This document shows positions 8,250 to 16,606 of a DNA stretch of 64,000 bases, piece after piece. Within the stretch, counting starts at the first letter, position 1, and each line of letters starts with the position of its first letter. Source of the DNA: Hwangdonia lutea. GTDB taxonomy: Bacteria > Bacteroidota > Bacteroidia > Flavobacteriales > Flavobacteriaceae. The stretch spans positions 1,026,501-1,090,500 of the forward strand of contig NZ_CP136521.1 of assembly GCF_032814565.1 (NCBI RefSeq), written 5' to 3'. The position numbers and the translations under genes are program-made. The notes below the pieces were generated by a model that saw nothing but the letters and a program-made list of their open reading frames with translations, had not been told where the DNA came from and searched no databases.

Positions 8250-9776
8250 TTATTTAATTCTAATAACATCGTAGAAATCTTTTCTTCTATCCTTTAAGTT
8301 TTTTACCGCTCCAAAGGAATGTAGTTCTTTTAACAAGCTTAAATCGACATCGGCTACCAAAATCATTTCTGTATTTGTAGTGGCTTCAGCTTTAATTCCA
8401 CTGCTGGGAAACGAAAAATCGCAAGGCGTAAATACGGCAGATTGCGCATATTGAATGTCCATATTATTCACGTTTGGTAAATTACCAACACTTCCGGAAA
8501 TAGCCACATAACATTCGTTTTCAATAGCACGTGCTTGCGCACATAAACGCACACGGAAATAGCCGTTTTGGGTATCGGTTAAAAACGGAATGAATAAAAT
8601 ATCCATGCCTTCATCGGCCAACAAACGCGATAATTCTGGAAACTCTGAATCGTAACAAATTAAGATGCCTATTTTACCGGCATCTGTTTGAAAGGTTTGC
8701 AGTTTATTCCCCTTTTGCATGCCCCAAACCTTTGCTTCGTCTGGGGTAACATGTAGTTTTTCGTATCGCTCCGTACTGCCGTCTCTTCGGCATAAATAGC
8801 CCACATTATATAGCTTATCGTTTACAACTTCTGGCATACTTCCAGAAATAATATTGATGTTATATGAAATAGACAATTGCTTTAATTTATCAACTATCGT
8901 TTCGGTAAATTTTGCTAATTCCCTAATGGCATCCGGTTCTTTCATGTGATTGAACTCCGCCATTAACGGGGCATTAAAAAACTCTGGAAACACCGCAAAA
9001 TCTGATTTATATGCTGCAACGCTATCAATAAAATAAGTTACTTGCTGCATTAAATCATCCAAACCTTTGTACGGTCGCATTTGCCACTGGATAAGACCCA
9101 ACCTAACAATGGATTTAACGGTACCCGCCTTTTTATTTGGTTTGGTATAATAGATATTGTCCCACTCCATTAAAACGGCATATTCGTTGGATGCGGTATC
9201 GCCTTCCAAATAGCCTTTTAAAATACGAACGGGGTGAAAATCGTTGGAAATCTGAAAATTTAAAACCGGGTCGTGAATTTCTTTACGCTTTACCTTTTCT
9301 ATATATTCCTTTGGTGTTAAGGTTTTATGCTTATGAAAATTAGGCATTCTTCCGCCAAAAACAATGCCTTTTAAATTTAGTGTTTCGCAAAGTTCCTTTC
9401 TGTAATCGTACAGCCGTCGCCCTAAGCGCAAACCTCGATATTGTGGTTTAATAAACACATCTATTCCATAAAGCACATCACCATTTGGGTCGTGGTTTTT
9501 GAATGATTTTCCACCAATGATGTCTTCATAAGTATGCTCATCGTCAATACTGTTGTAATCTACAATAAGCGATAAGGCACAACCCGCTATATCGCCATCT
9601 ATTTTAATAACGACTTGACCTTCGGGAAACATGGACGTTAAATCTTCAATATGATGCTTTTTCCAATACGAATTGAGCACGCCTCCATACGATTCCAAGG
9701 TGGCTTCCTTTAGCTCTTGAAAGTCATCAACCGTGAGGTACTTTAGTTCTATATTATCAATTTTATTTGCCTCCAT
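8250..9776 (-). CDS. GNAT acetyltransferase fused to carbon-nitrogen hydrolase
   Basis: Two domains in 508 residues. Residues 1-215 form a GNAT N-acetyltransferase (acetyl-CoA loop PQYRGLRLGRRLYDYRKEL near 110). Residues about 225-505 form a nitrilase-superfamily amidase with the full Glu-Lys-Cys triad: Glu in VFPEFFNAP, Lys in YEKLHVTPDEAKVWG, Cys374 in ILICYDSEFPELSR. The start codon overlaps the stop of the DHS-like gene (TAATG), and it is the last gene of a four-gene polyamine operon. The amidase could act on a carbamoyl- or acetyl-polyamine and the GNAT on a polyamine, but the operon already contains an agmatinase, so a simple N-carbamoylputrescine amidase role would be redundant. Substrate unproven. 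Confidence 0.88.
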   Translation of the reverse strand: MEANKIDNIELKYLTVDDFQELKEATLESYGGVLNSYWKKHHIEDLTSMFPEGQVVIKIDGDIAGCALSLIVDYNSIDDEHTYEDIIGGKSFKNHDPNGDVLYGIDVFIKPQYRGLRLGRRLYDYRKELCETLNLKGIVFGGRMPNFHKHKTLTPKEYIEKVKRKEIHDPVLNFQISNDFHPVRILKGYLEGDTASNEYAVLMEWDNIYYTKPNKKAGTVKSIVRLGLIQWQMRPYKGLDDLMQQVTYFIDSVAAYKSDFAVFPEFFNAPLMAEFNHMKEPDAIRELAKFTETIVDKLKQLSISYNINIISGSMPEVVNDKLYNVGYLCRRDGSTERYEKLHVTPDEAKVWGMQKGNKLQTFQTDAGKIGILICYDSEFPELSRLLADEGMDILFIPFLTDTQNGYFRVRLCAQARAIENECYVAISGSVGNLPNVNNMDIQYAQSAVFTPCDFSFPSSGIKAEATTNTEMILVADVDLSLLKELHSFGAVKNLKDRRKDFYDVIRIK

Positions 9777-10750
9777 TAGTGTCCTAATAAATAAGCAAAG
9801 ATTAATGGCGCAACTATAGTGGCATCACTTTCAATAATGAATTTGGGCGTATCAATATCTAGCTTTCCCCAAGTAATTTTCTCGTTTGGCACGGCACCGG
9901 AGTACGAACCATAACTGGTTGTAGAGTCGCTAATCTGACAAAAATAACTCCAAAACGGTGTTTCCGGACGCTCCATATCTTGATATAACATGGGCACTAC
10001 ACAGATTGGAAAATCGCCCGCAATACCGCCACCTATTTGAAAAAAACCAATACCATTTTTTGAATTTTCGGTGTACCAATCGGCTAAAAAAGTCATGTAC
10101 TCAATCCCGGATTTCATGGTGCTGGCTTGTAATTCACCTTTAAGCACGTAGCTTGCAAAAATATTTCCCATGGTACTATCTTCCCATCCTGGACATACAA
10201 TAGGCAGATTTTTTTTCGCGGCAGCGTACATCCATGAATCTTTTACATCAATCTCGTAATATTGCTCTAAAACACCAGACAGCAACATTTTGTACATGTA
10301 TTCATGTGGCAAATAGCGTTCGCCTTTCGCCTCGGCATCCTTCCATATTTTATAGATATGTTTTTGTAAACGACGGAACGCTTCGTGTTCTGGAATACAG
10401 GTATCGGTTACACGATTTAATCCTTTTTCCAACAAATTCCATTCGTCTTGAGGTGTTAAATCACGATAGTTAGGCACGCGTTTGTAATGCGAGTGTGCCA
10501 CCAAATTCATAATGTCTTCTTCAAGATTTGCGCCTGTACAAGAAATGATTTGCACCTTGTCTTGACGAATCATTTCTGCAAAACTTTTACCGAGTTCTGC
10601 AGTACTCATAGCACCTGCAAGCGACACCAACATTTTTGAGCCAGCATCTAATTGAGCTTCATAACCCTTTGCGGCATCAACCAAAGCTGCCGCATTAAAA
10701 TGTAAATAATGGGTTTCGATAAATTGAGAAATGGGTCCTTTAGTAGTCAT
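9776..10750 (-). CDS. Deoxyhypusine-synthase-family protein, probable polyamine aminobutyl transferase
   Basis: 324 residues matching the DHS fold family: C-terminal segments ITWGKLDIDTPKFIIESDATIVAPLIFAYLL correspond to the eukaryotic SWGKI...ADASLVFPLL region, and IISCTGANLEEDIMN to the NAD-binding part. Bacteria lack eIF5A, so hypusine formation is excluded; homologues are thought to make homospermidine or related polyamines from putrescine or agmatine. The loop that carries the imine-forming lysine in eukaryotic DHS (GGGVVKHH) reads GGGIAGDF here, so that lysine is missing. The gene overlaps the agmatinase gene by 11 nt, tying it to the arginine-agmatine-putrescine route. Product of the reaction is inferred, not seen. 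Confidence 0.85.
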   Translation of the reverse strand: MTTKGPISQFIETHYLHFNAAALVDAAKGYEAQLDAGSKMLVSLAGAMSTAELGKSFAEMIRQDKVQIISCTGANLEEDIMNLVAHSHYKRVPNYRDLTPQDEWNLLEKGLNRVTDTCIPEHEAFRRLQKHIYKIWKDAEAKGERYLPHEYMYKMLLSGVLEQYYEIDVKDSWMYAAAKKNLPIVCPGWEDSTMGNIFASYVLKGELQASTMKSGIEYMTFLADWYTENSKNGIGFFQIGGGIAGDFPICVVPMLYQDMERPETPFWSYFCQISDSTTSYGSYSGAVPNEKITWGKLDIDTPKFIIESDATIVAPLIFAYLLGH

Positions 10751-11678
10751 CGTTATTGTTGTATTTTAAATTGTTTTTATTTGCTTGGTTGTTATCAAAA
10801 GTATTGTCGTATGCCTCATCGGCTTCTTCATTTTGAAATTTATAACTCAGCATTTTATAGTATAATTTTGCCGCTAAAAAATCTGAAGATTTATCTTTTT
10901 CATTCGGACATAATTCAACTATATCAAACCCTACTACGTTTTTTTCTTCGAAAACTTGCTTTAAAAATTCGAGTGTTTCGTACCATAACAAACCACCAGG
11001 TTCTGGTGTGCCCGTACTTGGTAGGATGGAAGGATCAAAAGCATCTAAATCGAAAGTAATAAAAACGTTATCCGTCATTTGATCGATTGCTGCTTCCATC
11101 CACGAATCATCAACCGCCATGTCGTGCGCAAAATATGTTTTATCTGTGTCCATCACGGTTTTTTCAATAGCGTCCATAGAACGAATACCCACTTGAATAA
11201 GGTTGGTGTTTTGGCTCGCCTCGTACACGGCACAAGCGTGATTGCATGTAGAGCCTTCGTACGATTTGCGTAAATCGGCATGCGCATCGATATGCAATAC
11301 GGTTAAGCTCGGATACATCTCATTGAACGCGCGAATAGAGCCAATTGAAACGGAATGTTCCCCACCAAAAACGGTTACAAACTTGTTCTTTTTAATATAC
11401 TTTTTTACGATTTGATGCACCGCGTCAACCATAGTTTCGGGCGAACTGCTTTCTGTTACGGCTTCGGTTAAAAACACACCTTGTTTATACACTTCGGTAT
11501 CGGTTTCAATATCGTAAAGCTCCATGTTTTCCGAAGCATTTAAAAAAGCCTCAGGCCCTTTATCTGCTCCTTTTTGCCATGTGCTCGTGCCATCATAAGG
11601 CACCGGTATCAATACGATTTTTGCGCTTTCTAATTTTGCGAATTCCTCAGGAATTCCAGCGTAAGTTTTTGTTTTCAT
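10740..11678 (-). CDS. speB: Agmatinase
   Basis: Ureohydrolase that splits agmatine into putrescine and urea. All manganese-binding motifs are present: GGEHSVSIG near residue 105, HIDAHADLR near 129, and TFDLDAFDPSILPSTGTPEPGG near 210. Length 312 is normal; the extreme C-terminus is an unusual Asn-rich tail (NNLKYNNNDDY) that overlaps the downstream DHS-like gene. It starts 4 nt after the arginine decarboxylase stop, so the two enzymes are translationally close. Other ureohydrolases (arginase, formiminoglutamase) are less likely given that neighbour. Confidence 0.92.
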   Translation of the reverse strand: MKTKTYAGIPEEFAKLESAKIVLIPVPYDGTSTWQKGADKGPEAFLNASENMELYDIETDTEVYKQGVFLTEAVTESSSPETMVDAVHQIVKKYIKKNKFVTVFGGEHSVSIGSIRAFNEMYPSLTVLHIDAHADLRKSYEGSTCNHACAVYEASQNTNLIQVGIRSMDAIEKTVMDTDKTYFAHDMAVDDSWMEAAIDQMTDNVFITFDLDAFDPSILPSTGTPEPGGLLWYETLEFLKQVFEEKNVVGFDIVELCPNEKDKSSDFLAAKLYYKMLSYKFQNEEADEAYDNTFDNNQANKNNLKYNNNDDY

Positions 11679-11682
11679 TGTT

Positions 11683-13146
11683 TTATAAATCTGCTAATTG
11701 TAAATCAGCTTCTGTGTTTTTTATGGTTTGTGTTGTGTTTGTTTCAGGTTTTTTATGGTACCCTAAAATTTTAAGTAAGTCTTCACTTTTTTGCTGTTCA
11801 GCAAACAGTTCTGTAGTTATATTTCCATCCGCATCTTTACTGATTAAAATATGCTTTGGCGTAGGAATTAAACAATGCTGCAAACCACCAAATCCGCCAA
11901 TGGTTTCTTGATAGGCTCCTGTATTAAAAAAGCCAATATATAAAGGTTTTTCCTTGTTGTATTTTGGTAAATAAATAGCATTCATGTGTTGCTCGCTATT
12001 GTAATAATCGTCGCTATCGCAGGTTAAACCACCCAATAAAACGCGCTCGTAACTATCATTCCATCGGTTTATTGGCAACATAATAAAGCGTTTATTAATA
12101 GCCCAAGTATCTGGAAGCGTTGTAATGAACGAGGAATTAATCATATTCCATTTTTCGCGATCGTTTTGTTGTTTTTGGTACAGAATTTCATAAATCGCCC
12201 CGCCGCTTTCGCCCACGGTAAAACTGCCAAATTCGGTAAATATATTTGGCACATCTACACCTTCTTCTTCACAGGTTACTTTAATTTGATTTACAATTTC
12301 GTCCACCAGATACGCGTAATCAAAATCGAATGCCAACGAGTTTTTTATAGGAAACCCGCCGCCAATATTCAAGCTATCTAAACTGGGGCAAATCTTTTTT
12401 AAATTCGTATAAACCTTTAAACATTTTAAAAGCTCATTCCAATAATAAGCATTATCGCGAATGCCCGTGTTTATAAAAAAATGGAGCATTTTAAGTTCTA
12501 CTTTATCACTGTTCTGAATTTGATTTTTGTAAAAAGGCACAATATTTTTATACCCAATACCTAAGCGCGAGGTATAGAATTCGAACTTTGGTTCTTCCTC
12601 TGAAGCGATACGAATACCCACATGAAACTTACCGTTTATCTCTTGCGAAAGCAAATTGATTTCTTCGTAATTATCAATAATCGGGATGCAGTTTTTATGT
12701 CCGCCGTTAATTAATCTTGCGATATTGGTTATGTATTGCGCACGTTTAAACCCATTGCTAATAATAAAGGTTTCATTGTTTATTTTACCTTCTTCTTTAA
12801 GGTTTTCAACAATATCAATATCAAACGCCGAAGAGGTTTCAATATGAATATCGTTTTTTAAAGCCTCGTGCAACACATGCTTAAAATGCGAGCTTTTTGT
12901 ACAATAGCAATAGTTGTATTTACCTTTATATTCGTGTCTTTCAATAGCCTCTGCAAACCATTGTTTAGCGCGATTAATATTGTTGGATATTTGCGGTAAA
13001 TAGGTGAATTTTAATGGGGCGCCGTATTGCTCGACGAGCTGCATGAGGTTAACATCATGGAAATTTAGTTTGTTTCCTTCAAGTTTAAATTCGTCTTGAG
13101 GAAAATCGAAAGTTTGATTGATTAAATCAATATATTTAGTATTCAT
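11683..13146 (-). CDS. speA: Biosynthetic arginine decarboxylase, short form
   Basis: PLP-dependent fold III decarboxylase making agmatine from arginine. The PLP-lysine region is KYNYCYCTKSSHFKHVL (near residue 80), the glycine-rich phosphate loop LNIGGGFP near 262, and TEFGSFTVGESGGAIYEIL near 308. The Cys region GLTCDSDDYY near 392 is where these enzymes keep the active-site Cys-Asp pair. At 487 residues it lacks the long inserts of proteobacterial SpeA (about 630-660), as is usual in Bacteroidota. First gene of the polyamine operon, with an unusually long leader that has hairpins (separate entries). Confidence 0.9.
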   Translation of the reverse strand: MNTKYIDLINQTFDFPQDEFKLEGNKLNFHDVNLMQLVEQYGAPLKFTYLPQISNNINRAKQWFAEAIERHEYKGKYNYCYCTKSSHFKHVLHEALKNDIHIETSSAFDIDIVENLKEEGKINNETFIISNGFKRAQYITNIARLINGGHKNCIPIIDNYEEINLLSQEINGKFHVGIRIASEEEPKFEFYTSRLGIGYKNIVPFYKNQIQNSDKVELKMLHFFINTGIRDNAYYWNELLKCLKVYTNLKKICPSLDSLNIGGGFPIKNSLAFDFDYAYLVDEIVNQIKVTCEEEGVDVPNIFTEFGSFTVGESGGAIYEILYQKQQNDREKWNMINSSFITTLPDTWAINKRFIMLPINRWNDSYERVLLGGLTCDSDDYYNSEQHMNAIYLPKYNKEKPLYIGFFNTGAYQETIGGFGGLQHCLIPTPKHILISKDADGNITTELFAEQQKSEDLLKILGYHKKPETNTTQTIKNTEADLQLADL

Positions 13147-13167
13147 TATTTGTTTTAAAATAGTGAT

Positions 13168-13203
13168 TGTTAAAAAGTTAAAAACAAGAAACGCAGCGTT
13201 TCT
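13168..13203 (-). terminator. Attenuator-like hairpin in the speA leader
   Basis: Palindrome AGAAACGC-A-GCGTTTCT (13187-13203), about 40 nt before the speA start. On the minus strand it forms a tight 6-7 bp hairpin followed by TTGTTTTTAACTTTTT. This could end transcription before speA unless the upstream leader folds otherwise; alternatively it is a protein-binding palindrome. Confidence 0.45.
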
Positions 13204-13500
13204 AAAACGGAAAAACTATTTTATATCAAATCTGAATCTGACTTTGTGTAGTTGGTACAAAGCCGTAGTTATGCTGACTGGCAACTATGGTGGTAAGTGC
13301 GGAAGTTAGCTTTAAAATTCGGTTGCTTAATCGGTAAGCTGCTTTTGAATATGACTTCCTAATTTTCAAAAGCCCGAACATAGAAACAGGTTTCAATTTG
13401 TTCAGCTAAATGCGGTGCAAATGAAATACTTTTTTTTGAATTTCAAACTTTTTTTGAAACTTTTTTTAAAAAATTTTAGCAGGTTATTTTTAGTGTATTT
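13204..13500 (-). promoter_or_regulatory. Long non-coding speA leader / intergenic region
   Basis: No credible gene in this stretch on either strand. It holds a perfect 9-bp inverted repeat GCTTTTGAA (13341-13349) / TTCAAAAGC (13365-13373) with a 15-nt loop, and an 8-bp near-inverted repeat CCGTAGTT (13263-13270) / AACTATGG (13283-13290). Density of paired elements upstream of an attenuator-like hairpin suggests a structured leader RNA for the polyamine operon. No minus-strand promoter was identified. Confidence 0.35.
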
Positions 13501-13506
13501 TAAGAC

Positions 13507-13537
13507 TTGATATTGCGAAGTAAATACAGTAAATTTG
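13507..13537 (+). promoter_or_regulatory. Bacteroidota sigma-ABfr-type promoter for the Crp/Fnr gene
   Basis: TTG at 13507-13509 and TAAATTTG at 13530-13537, separated by 20 nt, match the -33 TTG / -7 TAnnTTTG consensus exactly. Predicted transcription start is near 13543, upstream of the ATG at 13571. This argues against the upstream TTG codon at 13535 as start of the gene. Confidence 0.7.
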
Positions 13538-13570
13538 ATACTTAAACCTCTTTTTAGCCAATACCTATTT

Positions 13571-14143
13571 ATGAGTATTTCCGACTTTTTAGTGTCATTA
13601 ATTCCGTTTAGCCAAACCGAATTGGAGGATATTATTGCTCATTTTAAGAAAGAATCTGTTTCAAAACATCAAATTCTAGTTCGCCAAGGTCAAATATGCA
13701 ATGCCTTATATTTTGTTGAAAGCGGTATGGGCAGAAGCTACTATCTTAATGAAGGCGGAAAGGAAATTACACAATGGTTTTTTGGTGTTGGTAAATTTAT
13801 GACGAGTGTAGATAGTTTTTTTCAACAAAGCCCGAGTGTGTATTATTTAGAAGTTTTAGAAGATTCTATTTTATACCGTATTTCTAAAAGTGACATAGAC
13901 AGACTTTTCGATACATACCCCAAAATGGAAAAAATGGGAAGATTGATTAGCATAGAAATGCTTACCAGAGTGATAAATAAACTCAATGCCATTCAATTTC
14001 AAACCGCCAGAGAGCGCTACGATTATATGCTTACCGAATTTCCAGATATTGCTTATCGTGTACCGCTGGGTCATATTGCTTCGTATTTAGGAATGACCCA
14101 AGAAACGTTAAGCAGAATTAGAAAAAACGGTTCTGGAAACTAA
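13571..14143 (+). CDS. Crp/Fnr-family transcription regulator
   Basis: 190 residues from the ATG at 13571; an in-frame TTG at 13535 is rejected because the promoter overlaps it. N-terminal cyclic-nucleotide-binding beta roll (LVRQGQICNALYFVESGMGR near residue 35), C-terminal winged helix (YRVPLGHIASYLGMTQETLSRIRK). Only one cysteine is present, so it cannot hold an Fnr-type iron-sulfur cluster. The recognition helix reads QETLSR, with the E-x-x-S-R triad that in FNR proteins reads TTGAT half-sites. A TTGAT-N4-GTCAA box lies 46 nt after this gene, before the export operon, making that operon the likely target. Confidence 0.88.
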   Translation: MSISDFLVSLIPFSQTELEDIIAHFKKESVSKHQILVRQGQICNALYFVESGMGRSYYLNEGGKEITQWFFGVGKFMTSVDSFFQQSPSVYYLEVLEDSILYRISKSDIDRLFDTYPKMEKMGRLISIEMLTRVINKLNAIQFQTARERYDYMLTEFPDIAYRVPLGHIASYLGMTQETLSRIRKNGSGN

Positions 14144-14188
14144 TCAGAAATTCCAATTAAACATTTTATTTTCAATAACTTACATTAT

Positions 14189-14202
14189 TTGATTTAAGTC
14201 AA
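14189..14202 (+). promoter_or_regulatory. FNR-like operator before the TolC-HlyD-ABC operon
   Basis: TTGAT-TTAA-GTCAA, one base away from the ideal FNR palindrome TTGAT-N4-ATCAA. A -7-like element TATCTTTA lies at 14225-14232 and no -33 TTG is present. With a start site near 14238 the box is centred close to -42, the classic class II activator position. Confidence 0.55.
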
Positions 14203-14256
14203 AAGATATAACCGGTTTCATGCCTATCTTTACATTGTACATAAAAATCATTTACA

Positions 14257-15630
14257 ATGAACAGAAACAATACTTCGATAAAATTCTTATTGATTGCCCT
14301 TTTAGTTATAGCTCCGTCTATAACTGTGGCGCAAGAATTAGACCCTGTATTAAAAGACTTAATTCACAAAGGGCTTGAAAAAAACCATAAAGTCAACACC
14401 AATCGATTGGATTCCGAACAAGCTAAAGTAGATCAGCAAATGGCAAAATCGGTATTCTTGCCCAAGATTACATTTAACGGAAGCTATGCGAGATTAAATG
14501 ATGACATTACTTTTGATGATGCCACACAAACCTTATTAATCGAGACCCAAAAACTTATTATAAAGGACGCCGTTGGCATACCGTTTAACAGCCCGTTTCC
14601 AGATAATATTCCGTTGCAAGACGCACCCAATCTTCAAGATAAAAACATTTTAAAAACGTCGGTAGATTTAGACTGGGTATTGTTTAGCGGGCTCGAAGCC
14701 AGTAATGCGTTAAAAGCGAGCAAACACAAAGAGACTTCGTTAAATTTTGTTGGTATGGCAGAAAAGGATAAAGTGGCTTTGCAGATTATTGAAGCCTATG
14801 ATAAACTTGCCTTAGTAAAAGCCTCAAAAAAAGTACTCACCAACACCGAAAATTATTTGAATGAACAAGCCATTTATGTTAAAAAAGCAGTTGAAAATGG
14901 TTTGGCAACTCCCATCAGTCGTAAAAAAATTGAGCTTGCCCAACAGCAATTGGAAGCAAAAAAATTGGAATTTAACCACAATAACATCTTATTAATCGAA
15001 GTGCTTCATCAACTTACTGGCGAAACCAAAGCAAACTTAAGCAGGCTCAATCCGCAGTTAGAATCATTTTCGATTGTTTCCCATTCCAATACTGAAAAAC
15101 GCAACGAGGTTAAGGCTTTGGAAGAAGCCGAAAAAGCCACCCGTTATCAAGCCAAAATGGAAAAAAGCAATTTTATTCCGAAAGTAGCGGTAAAAGGACA
15201 TTATGAGTTTATAGAAGACGACTTATCCCTATTAGACCCCAAGTGGTTTATTGGAGTTGGCGTACAATGGCGTGTTTTTGACGGAAATGCGTCTAGATTG
15301 AAAAGCAAAAAAACAGCATTGGAAAGCTTGAAATACCAAGAAAAAATAAACGAAGCCCAAGAAATGATTAATTTAAGCATCATTAAGGCAGAATTGACCT
15401 ATGAGGCATCGCAACAAAACACATATATTGTTCAAAAAGAAATTGAACTGGCTAACGATACTTATGAAATGGTTAATAAGCAATACAAAAACAATCTAGC
15501 GTCTGTCACAGAATTGCTGGATGCCCTAAACGATGTGGAAAAAGCCAATTTTAAATTACAAGAATCCTACTTTAACGAAAGACGTGCAGTTGCAGATTTG
15601 CTACATGCCAAAGGAATACTGACTTACTAA
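14257..15630 (+). CDS. TolC-family outer-membrane channel
   Basis: 457 residues with a Sec signal (cleavage near TVAQ, residue 25). Long alternating helical stretches rich in Gln, Lys and Glu and the two repeated halves typical of the outer-membrane efflux protein family are visible, including DWVLFSGLEASNALKASKHKE near 141 and VGVQWRVFDGNASRLKSKK near 331, the duplicated strand-turn segments. It forms the outer-membrane and periplasmic tunnel of an export system. Followed 19 nt later by the adaptor gene and then the permease, so one operon. Confidence 0.9.
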   Translation: MNRNNTSIKFLLIALLVIAPSITVAQELDPVLKDLIHKGLEKNHKVNTNRLDSEQAKVDQQMAKSVFLPKITFNGSYARLNDDITFDDATQTLLIETQKLIIKDAVGIPFNSPFPDNIPLQDAPNLQDKNILKTSVDLDWVLFSGLEASNALKASKHKETSLNFVGMAEKDKVALQIIEAYDKLALVKASKKVLTNTENYLNEQAIYVKKAVENGLATPISRKKIELAQQQLEAKKLEFNHNNILLIEVLHQLTGETKANLSRLNPQLESFSIVSHSNTEKRNEVKALEEAEKATRYQAKMEKSNFIPKVAVKGHYEFIEDDLSLLDPKWFIGVGVQWRVFDGNASRLKSKKTALESLKYQEKINEAQEMINLSIIKAELTYEASQQNTYIVQKEIELANDTYEMVNKQYKNNLASVTELLDALNDVEKANFKLQESYFNERRAVADLLHAKGILTY

Positions 15631-15649
15631 CTTATAAAAACAATACAAA

Positions 15650-16606
15650 ATGAAAATATATAAAAATATAATTTTAGGTGCCATGGCGCTACTCGCATTA
15701 CATTCCTGTAAAAACGAACAAATAACCAATAACAGAGGAAAAGTGAAGTTTGAAACCATTTCGGTAACCGGTAAAATCCCTGGAAGAATTGATAAAATTT
15801 ATGTACAAGAAGGACAAACCGTAAAACGAGGTGATACATTGGCGTCAATGGATATTCCAGAGGTTCTCGGAAAAATGATGCAGGCCGAAGGTGCAATTAC
15901 AGCAGCAAAAGGGCAGTTAAACATGGCTTATAATGGTGCTACCACCGAACAATTAAATCAAATTGAAGGACAATTAAACGCAGGAAAGGCTCAATTGCAA
16001 TTTGCACAAGAATCTTATAATAGATTACGAAACATGTTTCAGGATTCCTTAATAAGTCAACAGCAATTCGATGAAGTTAAAATGAAACTGGATATGGCAC
16101 AGGCACAGGTAGATGCTTTAGAGGCGAAACGTACGGAAGTTAAAAAAGGAGCCCGAGCAGAACAAATAGAACAAGCCAAAGGGCAGCTAGACAGGGCGCT
16201 TGGTGCCAAAGAAGAAGTGCTTTCGGCATCCAAAGAGCAGTATTTAATTGCGCCGGCAGACATGTCTATTGAAACCATTAGTTTGGAGGAAGGCGAATTG
16301 CTTACACCCGGATTTACCTTGTTTAATGGATATAAAACCGACAGTGTTTATTTTAGATTTACAATTCCGGAATCAAAGATTTATGATTTTGAAGTAGGCA
16401 AAGAACTCACGCTTATCAATCCGTATACAAAAGAAGAAACGCCATCTAAAGTTGTAGCCATAAATCAATTGGCACAATACGCAAATATTACAAGTACGGC
16501 ACCATTGTACCAATTATCCGAATCTATTTACGAGCTAAAAGTGGTACCAACAACAGACGTATCGGAACAAAAGTTTTTTATTAACGCTACAATACTTATC
16601 AAATAA
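15650..16606 (+). CDS. HlyD-family membrane-fusion adaptor, lipoprotein
   Basis: 318 residues. The N-terminal lipobox (LHSC, Cys20) indicates anchoring to a membrane in the periplasm. The order is biotinyl-lipoyl half (GKIPGRIDKIYVQEGQTVKRGDTLASMD near 43-70), a coiled-coil hairpin rich in Gln, Glu and Lys (residues about 75-190), the second lipoyl half, and a beta-barrel domain. It links the TolC-like channel to the ABC-2 permease encoded next; its stop codon overlaps the permease start by one base (TAATG). Confidence 0.9.
   Translation: MKIYKNIILGAMALLALHSCKNEQITNNRGKVKFETISVTGKIPGRIDKIYVQEGQTVKRGDTLASMDIPEVLGKMMQAEGAITAAKGQLNMAYNGATTEQLNQIEGQLNAGKAQLQFAQESYNRLRNMFQDSLISQQQFDEVKMKLDMAQAQVDALEAKRTEVKKGARAEQIEQAKGQLDRALGAKEEVLSASKEQYLIAPADMSIETISLEEGELLTPGFTLFNGYKTDSVYFRFTIPESKIYDFEVGKELTLINPYTKEETPSKVVAINQLAQYANITSTAPLYQLSESIYELKVVPTTDVSEQKFFINATILIK

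Noticed and set aside
9880-9900. TTGGCACGGCACC resembling a sigma-54 -24 element on the plus strand
   Set aside because: It lies inside the DHS-like coding sequence and has no TTGC at the -12 distance.
13118-13309. Plus-strand frame of 63 codons antisense to the speA start and leader
   Set aside because: No conserved features; it overlaps the leader hairpin and the speA start codon.
13535-13570. Upstream TTG start for the Crp/Fnr regulator
   Set aside because: The exact -33/-7 promoter ends at 13537, so this codon lies before the predicted transcription start; the ATG at 13571 fits the family length.
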